Both the position numbers and the translations under genes were made by a program. Positions 17,513-26,280 of a stretch of DNA of 64,000 nucleotides are shown one piece after another (positions within the stretch are counted from its first letter, which is position 1; the number at the start of each line of letters is the position of its first letter). The DNA is taken from contig CAZGJA010000137.1 in the NCBI GenBank assembly GCA_964526695.1, forward strand, positions 1 through 64,000. Direction: 5' to 3'. Below the pieces are notes generated by a model. That model made no database searches and was not told the DNA's origin. It saw nothing but the letters and a program-made list of their open reading frames with translations. This DNA is from JABWBH01 sp964526695 (GTDB lineage: Bacteria > Planctomycetota > Phycisphaerae > UBA1845).

Positions 17513-18619
17513 CTAGCTGATATTGGAGATGATGCGTTCGTTGGCGCCGTCGTGGAGCTTCTGAACATTGGACGCCATCTCGAAGATCTGCTTGATCATG
17601 TTGCCGAGCTGCTGGACCATGCCTTCCAGCTTCTTGAGGTCGCCTTCCTTGACGAAGCCCGCATCGCCGCCTTCCGGCTTCCACTTCGGATCCTCGGCGA
17701 GTTTCTGCTGCTGCTCGTTGAACTTGTCGAGCATGTTGCTGTACTTCTCGGTCACGCTCCGCAGCGTCTTCTCCAGTTTGTTCGCCAGCGCCATGAGAAT
17801 CTGCTGGACGCTCATGCCGGGCGTGATCTGAAAGTCGTCATCCACCTGCCCGCTGCCGCCCGTGCCGCCGACGCCCCCCGCGCCGCCGGCCTTGCCGCCG
17901 CCCTCGGGGCGGTTGATGCTCTCGCCGCCCTTGCCGTCCAGGGCGATCTCGCTGAACGGCTTCGTCGGATCGTCGCCGATAATCTCGCTGCCGTCGGCCG
18001 CGAAGGTCAGGTCGTCAACCTGCTGACCGGCGCGGAGCACCGTCCCATCCTCGAACTGCGCGTCCACCGCATCGGCGTTGTTCAGGACGTTGCCGATGGT
18101 GAAACCGTCGTTGCCCGTTAGCCCCTCAACCACGACCGCCTGGCTGCCTTTCATGATCGCGACGGCGTCGATGAGGGCGATGCCGTTGGCGTCCTTCTGC
18201 GTGGTCTGGAACGTCAACTTCGTTCCGTCCGGCAGGTCCAGCGAGAGATTCTCGTGGAACTGCGCGCGATCTCCGTCACTGGTGTGCAGGTGCGGATCGC
18301 CCCATGCGCGGAAGGAGGTGCCCGACTCCTTATCGAACACCGTGGCCTCGCCATCCTTGAACTGGATCAGGTAGCGGCCGGTGTCGACGCAATCCCGAGC
18401 GTTCGTGGACAGTCCGCCGGGCCAGTTCTGGTTGGTCGGCGGCGACGCGCCCCACGGATCGCCCGACGGCTTCGGCTTGCCGCCCGAAGAGGATGACGAG
18501 GAAATGGCCTCGCCTGCCAGACCGCCCAGCGTCGTGCCGATCGTCCCGCCGACCGGACCGCCGATCGCCGTGCCCACCGCTCCGCCCGCCACGGAGAGAA
18601 GATCCTTGATGCCGCTCAT
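17513..18619 (-). CDS. DUF1521 self-cleavage-domain T3SS substrate, needle-like ends
   Basis: The 368-residue protein has three parts. Residues 1-45 form a glycine-zipper segment (GGAVGTAIGGPVGGTIGTTLG). About 75-245 form a DUF1521 domain with the motif AWGDPHLH; the Asp-Pro bond is D108-P109. Gly-rich linkers and a long coiled coil (about 270-368) follow. DUF1521 is the metal-inducible autocleavage domain of rhizobial T3SS effectors NopE1 and NopE2, which are cut at GD|PH. The zipper and the last helix resemble the protein at 39446, so this looks like a filament- or translocator-type subunit with an autocleavage domain inserted. No Sec signal is present. It leads the chaperone-sctV operon, with AGGAG before the ATG and a FliA-like element at 18682-18708. 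Confidence 0.75.
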   Translation of the reverse strand: MSGIKDLLSVAGGAVGTAIGGPVGGTIGTTLGGLAGEAISSSSSSGGKPKPSGDPWGASPPTNQNWPGGLSTNARDCVDTGRYLIQFKDGEATVFDKESGTSFRAWGDPHLHTSDGDRAQFHENLSLDLPDGTKLTFQTTQKDANGIALIDAVAIMKGSQAVVVEGLTGNDGFTIGNVLNNADAVDAQFEDGTVLRAGQQVDDLTFAADGSEIIGDDPTKPFSEIALDGKGGESINRPEGGGKAGGAGGVGGTGGSGQVDDDFQITPGMSVQQILMALANKLEKTLRSVTEKYSNMLDKFNEQQQKLAEDPKWKPEGGDAGFVKEGDLKKLEGMVQQLGNMIKQIFEMASNVQKLHDGANERIISNIS

Positions 18620-18681
18620 GTGTTGACTCCTGCTGCCTGATTTCCTTGCGACCGCGGCACGCACCGGCGGTCCACGCGGGC

Positions 18682-18708
18682 TTATCGCCGGAGTACGCTT
18701 ATTGTTGC
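18682..18708 (-). promoter_or_regulatory. FliA-like promoter element before the DUF1521 gene
   Basis: On the minus strand: GCAA (18708-18705), a 15-bp spacer, and GGCGATAA (18689-18682), which is 7 of 8 bases of the FliA -10 consensus. It lies about 63 bp before the ATG at 18619. Its divergent partner lies at 18763-18789. Confidence 0.6.
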
Positions 18709-18762
18709 GGAGGGGGACGGGCTGTTGCGCCGCCGCGACGGCGCCATCGAGGGCGCTGCTGC

Positions 18763-18789
18763 GAAACGTCTTGGCTGCGGCTGCGATAA
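18763..18789 (+). promoter_or_regulatory. FliA-like promoter element before gene 18853
   Basis: GAAA (18763-18766), a 15-bp spacer, and TGCGATAA (18782-18789). It lies 63 bp before the ATG at 18853, the same distance as the divergent element serves its gene. The two elements are about 55 bp apart, back to back. Confidence 0.55.
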
Positions 18790-18852
18790 GGCACGGGGGA
18801 CGCGACGCTCGCGTCCGCGACTTCGATACCTCTCCAAAGAAAGGACGCAACC

Positions 18853-19539
18853 ATGCAAGTTCGCAACGCAACCCTGGGCGCCGCAACGTTCGCGCAGCCT
18901 GAAGCCCTCAACGGCAATCGGCCGCAGACCGCTTTGAAGTCGGGCGCCGCCGACTCCGCCTCCATGTCGCAGAAGTGCTTCTTCACTCCGCGACCGGTTC
19001 CGTCCCTGCCGCCGCAGTGTTTCCCGCCGCGGTGCCCGAACCCTCAAGGCGGTGGTCTGGCGGACCTCGCGCAGAAGCTGATGGATTTGATCGCCAAGCT
19101 GATCGGGATGCTGGGCGGAAAGTCCAGCGGCGGGGTCGATGCGCCCGGCGGCGGATCGGGAGGCGTGGACGATCTTCGCGCGCCCAACGTGCACCAGCCC
19201 AAAGGCGGCGAAATGAAAAACGTCGGCGGTCGGCAGGCCATTCCGATGGACGGTCCCAACGGCTTCCTCTTCAAGCCCGTCTCCGACAGCGACGGCAAGC
19301 TGGCCGTGCTCCTGCCGGAGCGCATGACGGGCCGGGCCGAAAGCGTGGTCATCAAGGACGCCGGCGGCAAAGTGCTCGATCGGGGCCGCTTCAGTGGCGT
19401 GGGCAACGGCGACCGCGAGCACGTGCGCTTTTCCAAGCCCGGCGAGCGCTTCGGAGCGAACGTGATCGTCGAGATCACCCTGAAGGACGGCCGCAAGGTG
19501 CAGTATCAGATACCGGATCCGTCGAAGCGGCACGACTAA
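18853..19539 (+). CDS. Candidate T3SS secreted protein, harpin-like
   Basis: The 228-residue protein has no Sec signal. Residues 1-65 are polar and rich in Pro and Cys. An amphipathic Leu-rich helix (LADLAQKLMDLIAKLIGMLGG, about 69-89) sits between Gly-rich stretches, a composition like harpins. The C-terminal 110 residues form a strand-rich domain (FLFKPVSDSDGKLAVLLPE, then FSGVGNGDREHVRFSKPGERF). Domains of this look occur, in my recollection, in other secreted bacterial proteins, but I cannot name the family. The gene diverges from the DUF1521 gene and shares its promoter type. It ends before the terminator at 19764-19803. An AAAGGA site precedes the ATG. Confidence 0.6.
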   Translation: MQVRNATLGAATFAQPEALNGNRPQTALKSGAADSASMSQKCFFTPRPVPSLPPQCFPPRCPNPQGGGLADLAQKLMDLIAKLIGMLGGKSSGGVDAPGGGSGGVDDLRAPNVHQPKGGEMKNVGGRQAIPMDGPNGFLFKPVSDSDGKLAVLLPERMTGRAESVVIKDAGGKVLDRGRFSGVGNGDREHVRFSKPGERFGANVIVEITLKDGRKVQYQIPDPSKRHD

Positions 19540-19883
19540 GTGGGAATGCAGCCCGGTCCTCCGAGCCGCGCGGCTTCAGCCCGCGCGGACTTGCGCAAGT
19601 TGCAGGCGTTCACCGTCCCGAAGCCGTGATTCTGGAGCGGACTGCCCATCCGCCGGTCCACAGCGGAACAGCGCGTGCGAGGAAGACTCCTTGCCTACCT
19701 CTGATCCACGGGTCTTGAGCACCTTCCAATACCGCGGAAAGCTCAACACCCAACACCCATCCGACCCGCCGCTTCTGTCAACTCCAGAGCGACGGGTTTT
19801 TTATTGCCCAGGTGCCAACGATTCGCTACCCTGCCTAACCGCAGGATCGTGCGGTCCGCAGGCACGATCGCCGGAGCCGCCTC
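19540..19883. other. Gap holding a terminator
   Basis: No gene is seen between 19540 and 19883. A short AACACC-type direct repeat and the intrinsic terminator at 19764-19803 are the only features. Confidence 0.6.
19764..19803 (+). terminator. Intrinsic terminator after the 18853 gene
   Basis: ACCCG (19764-19768) pairs with CGGGT (19793-19797), and CGCT with AGCG inside it. A run of T residues follows, then ATT. It separates the secreted-protein gene from the kinase gene at 19884. Confidence 0.65.
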
Positions 19884-22607
19884 ATGAGCGAGACCTCAAA
19901 CTGGCATCCATCCGAAGGGGGCGCGCCGCCTGCCCGACACGGCAGCGACGCCGGCGAGCGGCACATCGGCCCCTACCGCCTGCTTCAACGCATCGGCGCG
20001 GGCGGGATGGGCGAGGTCTGGCTTGCCGAGCAGACCGCGCCGGTGCGCCGTCGCGTGGCCGTCAAGCTCGTCAAACTGGGCATGGACACGCGCCAGGTGA
20101 TCGCCCGCTTTGAGGCCGAGCGGCAGGCGCTCGCCATGATGGACCATCCGCACATCGCCCGCGTCCTCGACGCCGGGGAGACGGATTCGGGCCGGCCGTA
20201 CTTTGTCATGGAACTGGTTCGCGGCGCGCCCATCACCCAGTATTGCGACGACAACCATCTGACCCTCCGCGAGCGGCTGGAGCTGTTTGCGCAGGTCTGC
20301 CAGGCCGTGCAGCACGCGCATCAGAAGGCGGTGATCCATCGCGACCTGAAGCCGTCGAACGTCCTGGTGAGCACGGTGGATGGCCGGCCCCTGGCCAAGG
20401 TGATCGACTTCGGCATCGCCAAGGCCACGGACCATCGCCTGACGGACAAGACGCTGTTCACCGAGCTCCATCAGATGATCGGCACGCCGGCGTACATGAG
20501 CCCGGAGCAGGCCGGCGCGGCCCTGGACATCGACACGCGGACGGACGTGTATTCGCTGGGCGTGATGCTCTACGAACTGCTGACCGGCACGCCTCCGTTC
20601 GAGGCAAGGTCGCTGCACGCGGCCGCCTACGACGAAATCCGCCGCATCATCCGCGAGGTCGATCCCCCGACCCCGAGCACCCGCGTGCGTTCGCTTTCCT
20701 CCGGCCCGCAAGCGGAAGGGAGCGGTCTTTCCGAGTCGCGCCCGTCAGAAAGCGACTCCAACCAGCCCCAAACGACCGCGCCGCGTCTTCACCAAAACGA
20801 GTCCGAAACGCGAGCGCCGGGGATTCATCCAGGCGAGCCCGAAGCACCCGCGCCGTGTCTTCATCCCAGCGCGCCCGCGGCGCAGGGTTCTCCCCCCTCC
20901 CCGCGGGAGGGGTCAGGGGGAGGGCCGAACGCAGCCAGGCTCATCGCCCGATCCTCGGCCGACTCCATCGCCCGCGCCCGACGCACCGACTCCGTCGCTC
21001 TCTGCCGAATGATCCGCGGCGAACTCGACTGGATCGTGATGAAGTGTCTGGAGAAGGACCGGGCGCGGCGCTATGAATCCGCCAGCGCGCTGGCGATGGA
21101 TATTGCGCGCCACTTGCGAAACGAGCCGGTCGAAGCCGCACGGCCTAGTACGACGTACCGTGTGCGGAAATTCGTCAAGCGACACCGCCCCGCCGTCGTC
21201 GTTGGGAGCATCGCCACCGTGACGATTCTCGGCGCGATGCTCGCCCTCTCGGCAATCAGCGCATGGGCGCTTCACGAACGTGCCTTGGCAAGGTCGGCGC
21301 TGGAAAGCGAGGACAAGCAACGGCGCCTGGCGCAGACTCGAGAACGTCAGCTCGCGAAAGTCGCCGACTTCCATGCATCGATGTTGGCAGACATAGACAC
21401 GAAAGCGATGGGGGAACTTGTTGTCGAGGAGATAGGTTCATCGGGACGTCGCGAAGAGGGATCAACTGAACCCTCAGGCGCTGTGGCGGAAGAAACCAAT
21501 CCCGTTTCATTCAACAGCACCGACATCGCATGCCGCATCCTCGATCGTTCCATTCTCCGTCCCTCGGTACTGGCCATCGACGAGCAATTCGCCAGCGACG
21601 CTGTCGTCAGGGCCACGCTCCTCTCCTCCATCGGCGCGAGTTACCAAAACCTGTCGATGTACGACCGCGCCGAGCCCCTGCTTCGGACCGCGCTCCAATT
21701 GCGCACCGAATCACTGGGAGAGGCGCACCCGGATACGCTCAGGGCCATGATGAAGCTTGGAACTCTGCTTCACATTGCGAGCCGCCCCCTCGAGGCCGAA
21801 CCCCTGCTGCGATCAGCACTGGAAGGCCTGACCCGCGCTCAAGGTCTCGACGATCCCACGCGCCTTTCCGCTCTGAACAATCTGGCGTGGAATCTCCATG
21901 AACAGGGGCACCTCGAGGAAGCCCTGGTCATGTACCAGGAGGCCTATCAGCGTATGAGCCGAGTCTTCGGCGACGCCGACCCTACGACCCTGGTCGCTTT
22001 GCACAATCTTGGATACGTGTCGCATTGTTTGGACAAACTCGACGATTCGGAACGCTACTACCGCAAAGGGCTCGAAATCATCCGTCGTCAACCTGACGAC
22101 AAGACCCGTCTCAGTGCTTTTCTCAATAGCCTGGGTTTTGTCCTGACGAGCAAGCGGCAATTCCAGGAGGCCGACGTTCTTCTGCATGAAGCCATCGATG
22201 AAGCTGAGCGTACGTTGGGGTCTGATAACCGGGAGACTTTGCTTGCGCGAAACTCCCTGGCGGGATCGCTCAAGGAGCAGGGCAGGCTCGATGAGGCTCG
22301 GGATATCTGGGAAGATGTTTCGCGTCGCGCGAAGGACCGGTTGGGAGATCACTGGTTGACCGCCGTTTTTCTTTGGGAATATGCGGGAATGGCGAGGCGC
22401 ACAGGCAAGTTCAGGGAGGCCGAGGCGGCACTGCTCGACAACATTGGAGTCAACCAACGATTGGGCTCCGACAGGCGCGGAAACCCCGATCCTTCGATTC
22501 GCGAATTGGTGATCCTCTACGAGGAGTGGAATCGGGCCGAACCCGGCAAGGGTATGGACCTGAAAGCTGCAGAGTGGACGAAGCAGCAGGCAGAGCCGAA
22601 GCCATGA
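19884..22607 (+). CDS. Ser/Thr protein kinase with TPR domain (array kinase A)
   Basis: The 907-residue protein starts MSETSNW, as in the kinase at 14187. The kinase domain (about 30-400) has GAGGMGEVW, VAVKLVK, HRDLKPSNV and DFGIAK, all intact. It is interrupted at about residues 270-365 by a Pro/Ser/Glu-rich low-complexity insert before the conserved DWIVMKCLEKDR helix. A membrane helix follows (about 435-460). The remaining 440 residues are TPR_12-type repeats of the kinesin-light-chain kind (YDRAEPLLRTALQLRTESLGEAHPDTLRA and later). Such kinases are common in planctomycetes. It is first of three tandem kinases that follow the secreted-protein genes. A role in the secretion system is inferred from position only. 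Confidence 0.9.
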   Translation: MSETSNWHPSEGGAPPARHGSDAGERHIGPYRLLQRIGAGGMGEVWLAEQTAPVRRRVAVKLVKLGMDTRQVIARFEAERQALAMMDHPHIARVLDAGETDSGRPYFVMELVRGAPITQYCDDNHLTLRERLELFAQVCQAVQHAHQKAVIHRDLKPSNVLVSTVDGRPLAKVIDFGIAKATDHRLTDKTLFTELHQMIGTPAYMSPEQAGAALDIDTRTDVYSLGVMLYELLTGTPPFEARSLHAAAYDEIRRIIREVDPPTPSTRVRSLSSGPQAEGSGLSESRPSESDSNQPQTTAPRLHQNESETRAPGIHPGEPEAPAPCLHPSAPAAQGSPPSPREGSGGGPNAARLIARSSADSIARARRTDSVALCRMIRGELDWIVMKCLEKDRARRYESASALAMDIARHLRNEPVEAARPSTTYRVRKFVKRHRPAVVVGSIATVTILGAMLALSAISAWALHERALARSALESEDKQRRLAQTRERQLAKVADFHASMLADIDTKAMGELVVEEIGSSGRREEGSTEPSGAVAEETNPVSFNSTDIACRILDRSILRPSVLAIDEQFASDAVVRATLLSSIGASYQNLSMYDRAEPLLRTALQLRTESLGEAHPDTLRAMMKLGTLLHIASRPLEAEPLLRSALEGLTRAQGLDDPTRLSALNNLAWNLHEQGHLEEALVMYQEAYQRMSRVFGDADPTTLVALHNLGYVSHCLDKLDDSERYYRKGLEIIRRQPDDKTRLSAFLNSLGFVLTSKRQFQEADVLLHEAIDEAERTLGSDNRETLLARNSLAGSLKEQGRLDEARDIWEDVSRRAKDRLGDHWLTAVFLWEYAGMARRTGKFREAEAALLDNIGVNQRLGSDRRGNPDPSIRELVILYEEWNRAEPGKGMDLKAAEWTKQQAEPKP

Positions 22608-22677
22608 CGTGCGCCCGGAATGCACACGATGGCCGACAGGGCCTCGAATCCGCAAGCATGCTAGCGAGAGTGAGCAC

Positions 22678-22965
22678 CGGTCCGCGTGGCGGACGGCGGT
22701 GGTGCGGACGGGCGTGGGAAACATGCTCCGGCTAAATAGGCGTTTCGCCGAGGCCGCGCCTCTGCTGCACTCCGCGTGGGAGGTTCTTTCTTTGCATCCT
22801 GCAGTGCAGGGCGCCTACCGGCTCAAGCTGGCTGAATCCATGCACTCGCTGTATGAGGATTGGGACATGGCGGAGCCTGATCACGGGTATGCCGTACGGG
22901 CGGAGGAGTGGCGCCTGAAGCTCACGGATTTGCGGAGCGGCGGCGCGCCCGCCGGAGCACCTTGA
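22678..22965 (+). pseudogene. Remnant of a fourth kinase: C-terminal tail only
   Basis: This 288-bp stretch encodes a near-copy of the last 95 residues of the kinase ending at 25831 (WRTAVVRTGVGNMLRL, then FAEAAPLLHSAWEVLSLHP, then YAVRAEEWRLKLTDLR). The frame is open and ends at the equivalent stop, but no kinase domain precedes it. Homology begins abruptly at about 22678, just after the end of kinase A. It is the 3' end of a kinase gene whose body was lost. An ATG at 22612 could allow a 118-residue peptide, but its first 25 residues match nothing, so I treat it as a pseudogene. Confidence 0.75.
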
Positions 22966-23420
22966 GGGTTTTCTAGCCCGGCGTGGCGTCGACGCTTCGC
23001 CACTTGGCGTAACTGGGATGCCGAGTTCCGCCCTCGCGGACGATAGTGATCGAAAGGCGCGGCTGAAGCGCCATTCCCTGAACCTGAGCCGGCATTCGCC
23101 GGCGAGACACGGTGCCGCGTCGGCCGAGGCGGCATCTAGAGGCGCAAAGAACATGTCCAAGTCCAGATCCAGTCAACCGTTCAATTCCGAGGCAAGCCCG
23201 CCGTCACAAGCCACGTCCGACTGGTCGATCGGGGCCGGAGCGGAGGATGCGCGCGCGCTGTCCACCGCAGGCTTGCAGGGCGAATCAGGCGGACTCGACG
23301 TGACGGTGCCATGTGCGCCTCAAACCCATGAACGTCTTCCGTTTGAGCGGCTGGGGCATTACCGGCTTTTGCGCAAGATCGGCGAAGGCGGGATGGGGGT
23401 GGTGTATGAGGCGGTTCAGG
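22678..23420 (+). repeat. Duplicated block, copy 1 (with 25540-26280)
   Basis: About 740 bp are strongly similar to 25540-26280: kinase tail, intergenic segment, leader and first part of the next kinase domain, in the same order. The intergenic part (about 22966-23152) is nearly identical, including CCTGAACCTGAGCCGGCATT. This is the signature of tandem gene duplication. Confidence 0.8.
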
Positions 23421-25831
23421 AAGCGCTGAACCGGCGGGTGGCGCTGAAAGTGATCCGGGCGGGAGGGCACCCGCTGGAGCGGCAGAAGCGTTTTGTGCAG
23501 GAGGCCCAGGTCCTGGGGCGCCTGCAGCATGAGGGCATCGCGCGGATCTACGAGGCCGGCGTGGCGGACCTGCCGTCTGGCAGCCAGCCGTTTTTTGCGA
23601 TGGAGTTTGTCGAAGGCGCGCCGCTGTCGGGGTATGCGGCGGGCCGGGGGCTTTCGGTGCAGGATCGTCTGTCGCTGCTGGCGCGGATCGCCGACGCCGT
23701 GCAGCACGCACACACGCGCGGCGTGATTCACCGCGATCTGAAGCCGGCGAACATCCTGATCACGCCGGAAGGTCAGCCAAAGGTGCTGGATTTCGGCGTG
23801 GCGCGTGCGCTGGACCCCGAAGATGCCGACGCCACCCGCTTCACGATCGCGGGTCAGCTTGTGGGAACCCTGCCCTACATGTCGCCCGAGCAGGCCGGCG
23901 GCGATGCGGCGCAGGTCGACGCGCGCAGCGACGTGTATGCGCTGGGTGTGATCGGCTACGAACTGCTGACCGGCCGGCTGCCTTATGTGCTGCCGCCCAC
24001 CACCCTCGAAGCCTTGCGCGTCATCCGTGAGGAAGAACCGACGCGCATCACCGGCGCCTCCCGCGAGCGAAGCGCCGCCGGGCGTGAGGTCGAGTCGATT
24101 CTGCTCAAGTCGCTCGAGAAGGATCCGGCGAGGCGATATGCGACGGTTTCGGAGCTGGCCGCGGACATCCGCCGGCTGCTCTCCCATGAGCCGATCCACG
24201 CCCACCCGCCGAGCGCCTGGTATCAGCTCCGGAAGCTGGCGCGCCGGCACCGCGTCCTCGTCTCAGGCGTGGCGGCCACGTCAATCACGCTCGTGGGCGC
24301 GGTCATCGGAACCGGCTACGGCATGATTCAGGCGCGGCGAGCCGAAGCGCTGGCTCGAACGCGTGAAGGTCAACTCAGCCGAGTCGCGGAATACCAAGCG
24401 GGCATGTTGCGCGGGCTGGATGCCGTGAAGCTCGGCGAAGTCATGGGCGAGGCATGGCGTCGCCAGGTCGAGCGGGGCCTGCGTGACGGCTGGATCGTCG
24501 GCGTCGACGGCGTGCTGCGCCAGCGCACGAGCGAGGAGATCGACATGGAGCTGGCGACGTTTGATCGCGCCGTCGCACCGGGGCATCGCGGCGACGTGGC
24601 GCGTGAGGTCCTGTCGAGGTTTCTGCTGGAGCCCGGCGCGCAGGCGGTGGAGGAGCACCTGATCGACGAGCCGCTGGTGGCGTCGCACCTGTTCGACACG
24701 CTCGGATCGGTCGCGGGATCGTTGTCGCTGCTGGAGTCGAAGGTGCGGTTTCAACAACGCGTGCTCGAACTTCGGCGAGGCCTGCTCCCAGCAGATCACC
24801 CCCTGGTGGCGGCAGCGTTGAATAACTTCGCGGCGGCGCTGAGCCTTTCGGGGCAGTTGAGCGAATCCGAAGCGATGTACCGGGAGATTCTGGCTCTGAT
24901 GCGCGCCAGCCCGGGCGCTAATGAGATCGACCTTGCGGATGTGCTCAACAATCTCGGACATATGGTGGACGTCCAAGGGCGCAGCAGCGAGGCGGAACCG
25001 CTGTTGCGCGAGGCGCTGACGATCCTCGAGCGAAACGGGCGGCTTGAGGATCCCATGGTCGGCGCGATCCGCACGAACCTGGCGCTGATGTGGATGAACC
25101 GGGGCAACCTGAACGCGGCTTCACATGAGCTGCGGATCGTGCTCGATTTTCGACGCCGGATCTTCGGCGATCGGCACGCGGAGACGGCCCGCACGCTGAA
25201 CAACATGGCAGAAGTCGCCCGAGTCCGAGGTTCGCTGGCCGAAGCGGAGTCGCTGGCGCGCCAAGCCGCCGAGGTGTTCGAAGCCACCCTGGGCAGCGAC
25301 GATCTCCAGGCGGTGGCGAACCTGAACACGCTGGGGGTGGTGCTGCTGCAGCAGGGCAAGCCGGAGTGCGAGCCGGTGCTCGCCCGCGCGCTGGAGGTTC
25401 GGCGCCGGATCCTGCCGCCGCGCCATCCTGATGTCGCGGAGACGCTGGGGAACTACGCCGCAGTGCTGAAGGGGAAGGGCGATCTTGTCGGCGCGGAGGC
25501 CGCGCTGCGCGAGGCGTTGGGGATCTATGAGGAGAAGCTCGGTCCGGATGCGTGGCGGACGGCGGTGGTGCGGACGGGCGTGGGAAACATGCTCCGGCTG
25601 AAGGGGCGTTTCGCCGAGGCCGCGCCTCTGCTGCACTCCGCGTGGGAGGTTCTTTCTTTGCATCCTGCAGGGCAGGGCCCCTACCGGCTCCAGCTGGCCA
25701 AATCCCTGCAATCGCTGTATGAGGCTTGGGAAACGGCGGAGCCCGATCACGGGTACGCCGCACGCGCGGAGGAGTGGCGCGTCAAGCTCACGGATTTGCG
25801 AAACGGCGGCGCGCCCGCCGGAACACCTTGA
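23153..25831 (+). CDS. Ser/Thr protein kinase with TPR domain (array kinase B)
   Basis: This 892-residue kinase starts at MSKSRSSQ (23153). A longer in-frame ATG at 23018 would translate repeat-like intergenic DNA. The kinase domain (about 68-335) has GEGGMGVVY, VALKVIR, HRDLKPANI and DFGVAR. A membrane helix lies at about 365-390. The C-terminal half is TPR_12-type repeats (LRRGLLPADHPLVAAALNNFAAALSL and later) and ends in PAGTP. The N-terminal 70 residues and the kinase start are nearly identical to kinase C, while the TPR parts differ. The two therefore share an input-side module but not the same partner-binding part. Confidence 0.9.
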   Translation: MSKSRSSQPFNSEASPPSQATSDWSIGAGAEDARALSTAGLQGESGGLDVTVPCAPQTHERLPFERLGHYRLLRKIGEGGMGVVYEAVQEALNRRVALKVIRAGGHPLERQKRFVQEAQVLGRLQHEGIARIYEAGVADLPSGSQPFFAMEFVEGAPLSGYAAGRGLSVQDRLSLLARIADAVQHAHTRGVIHRDLKPANILITPEGQPKVLDFGVARALDPEDADATRFTIAGQLVGTLPYMSPEQAGGDAAQVDARSDVYALGVIGYELLTGRLPYVLPPTTLEALRVIREEEPTRITGASRERSAAGREVESILLKSLEKDPARRYATVSELAADIRRLLSHEPIHAHPPSAWYQLRKLARRHRVLVSGVAATSITLVGAVIGTGYGMIQARRAEALARTREGQLSRVAEYQAGMLRGLDAVKLGEVMGEAWRRQVERGLRDGWIVGVDGVLRQRTSEEIDMELATFDRAVAPGHRGDVAREVLSRFLLEPGAQAVEEHLIDEPLVASHLFDTLGSVAGSLSLLESKVRFQQRVLELRRGLLPADHPLVAAALNNFAAALSLSGQLSESEAMYREILALMRASPGANEIDLADVLNNLGHMVDVQGRSSEAEPLLREALTILERNGRLEDPMVGAIRTNLALMWMNRGNLNAASHELRIVLDFRRRIFGDRHAETARTLNNMAEVARVRGSLAEAESLARQAAEVFEATLGSDDLQAVANLNTLGVVLLQQGKPECEPVLARALEVRRRILPPRHPDVAETLGNYAAVLKGKGDLVGAEAALREALGIYEEKLGPDAWRTAVVRTGVGNMLRLKGRFAEAAPLLHSAWEVLSLHPAGQGPYRLQLAKSLQSLYEAWETAEPDHGYAARAEEWRVKLTDLRNGGAPAGTP

Positions 25832-26280
25832 GGGTTTTCCAGCCCGGCGTGGCGTCGACGCTTTGCCACTTGAGTAACTGGGATGCCGAGTTCCGCCCTC
25901 GCGCACGATGGTGATCGAAAGGCGCGGCTGAAGCGCCATTCCCTGAACCTGAGCCGGCATTCGCCGGCGAGACACGGTGCCGCGGCGGCAGGCGCGGCGT
26001 CGAGAGGCGCAAAGAACATGTCCAAGTCCAGATCCCGTCAGTTGTTCAATTCCGAGGAAAGCCCGCCGTCACAAGCCACATCCGACTGGTCGGTCGGGGC
26101 CGGAGCGGAAGTTGCGCGCGTGCTGTCCACCGCAGGCGCGCAGGGCGAACCCGGCGGACCCGGCCTGACCGTGGCGTCTGCGCCGCGGGCCGATGAACAG
26201 CTGCCGTTCGAACGGCTGGGGCATTACCGCCTGCTGCGCAAGATCGGCGAAGGCGGGATGGGGGTGGTGTATGAAGCGGA
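25540..26280 (+). repeat. Duplicated block, copy 2
   Basis: This is the second copy of the 22678-23420 block, spanning the tail of kinase B, the intergenic segment and the start of kinase C. The kinase domains then diverge (AVQEALNRR versus AEHERTRQA). Confidence 0.8.

Noticed and set aside
17965..17982. Exact FliA -10 word GCCGATAA on the plus strand inside the DUF1521 gene
   Set aside because: No G[C/A]AA or TAAA lies 15 bp upstream and no gene follows in that direction.
22612..22965. 118-codon open frame as a stand-alone gene
   Set aside because: It is the tail of a lost kinase gene fused to unrelated sequence; listed as a pseudogene.
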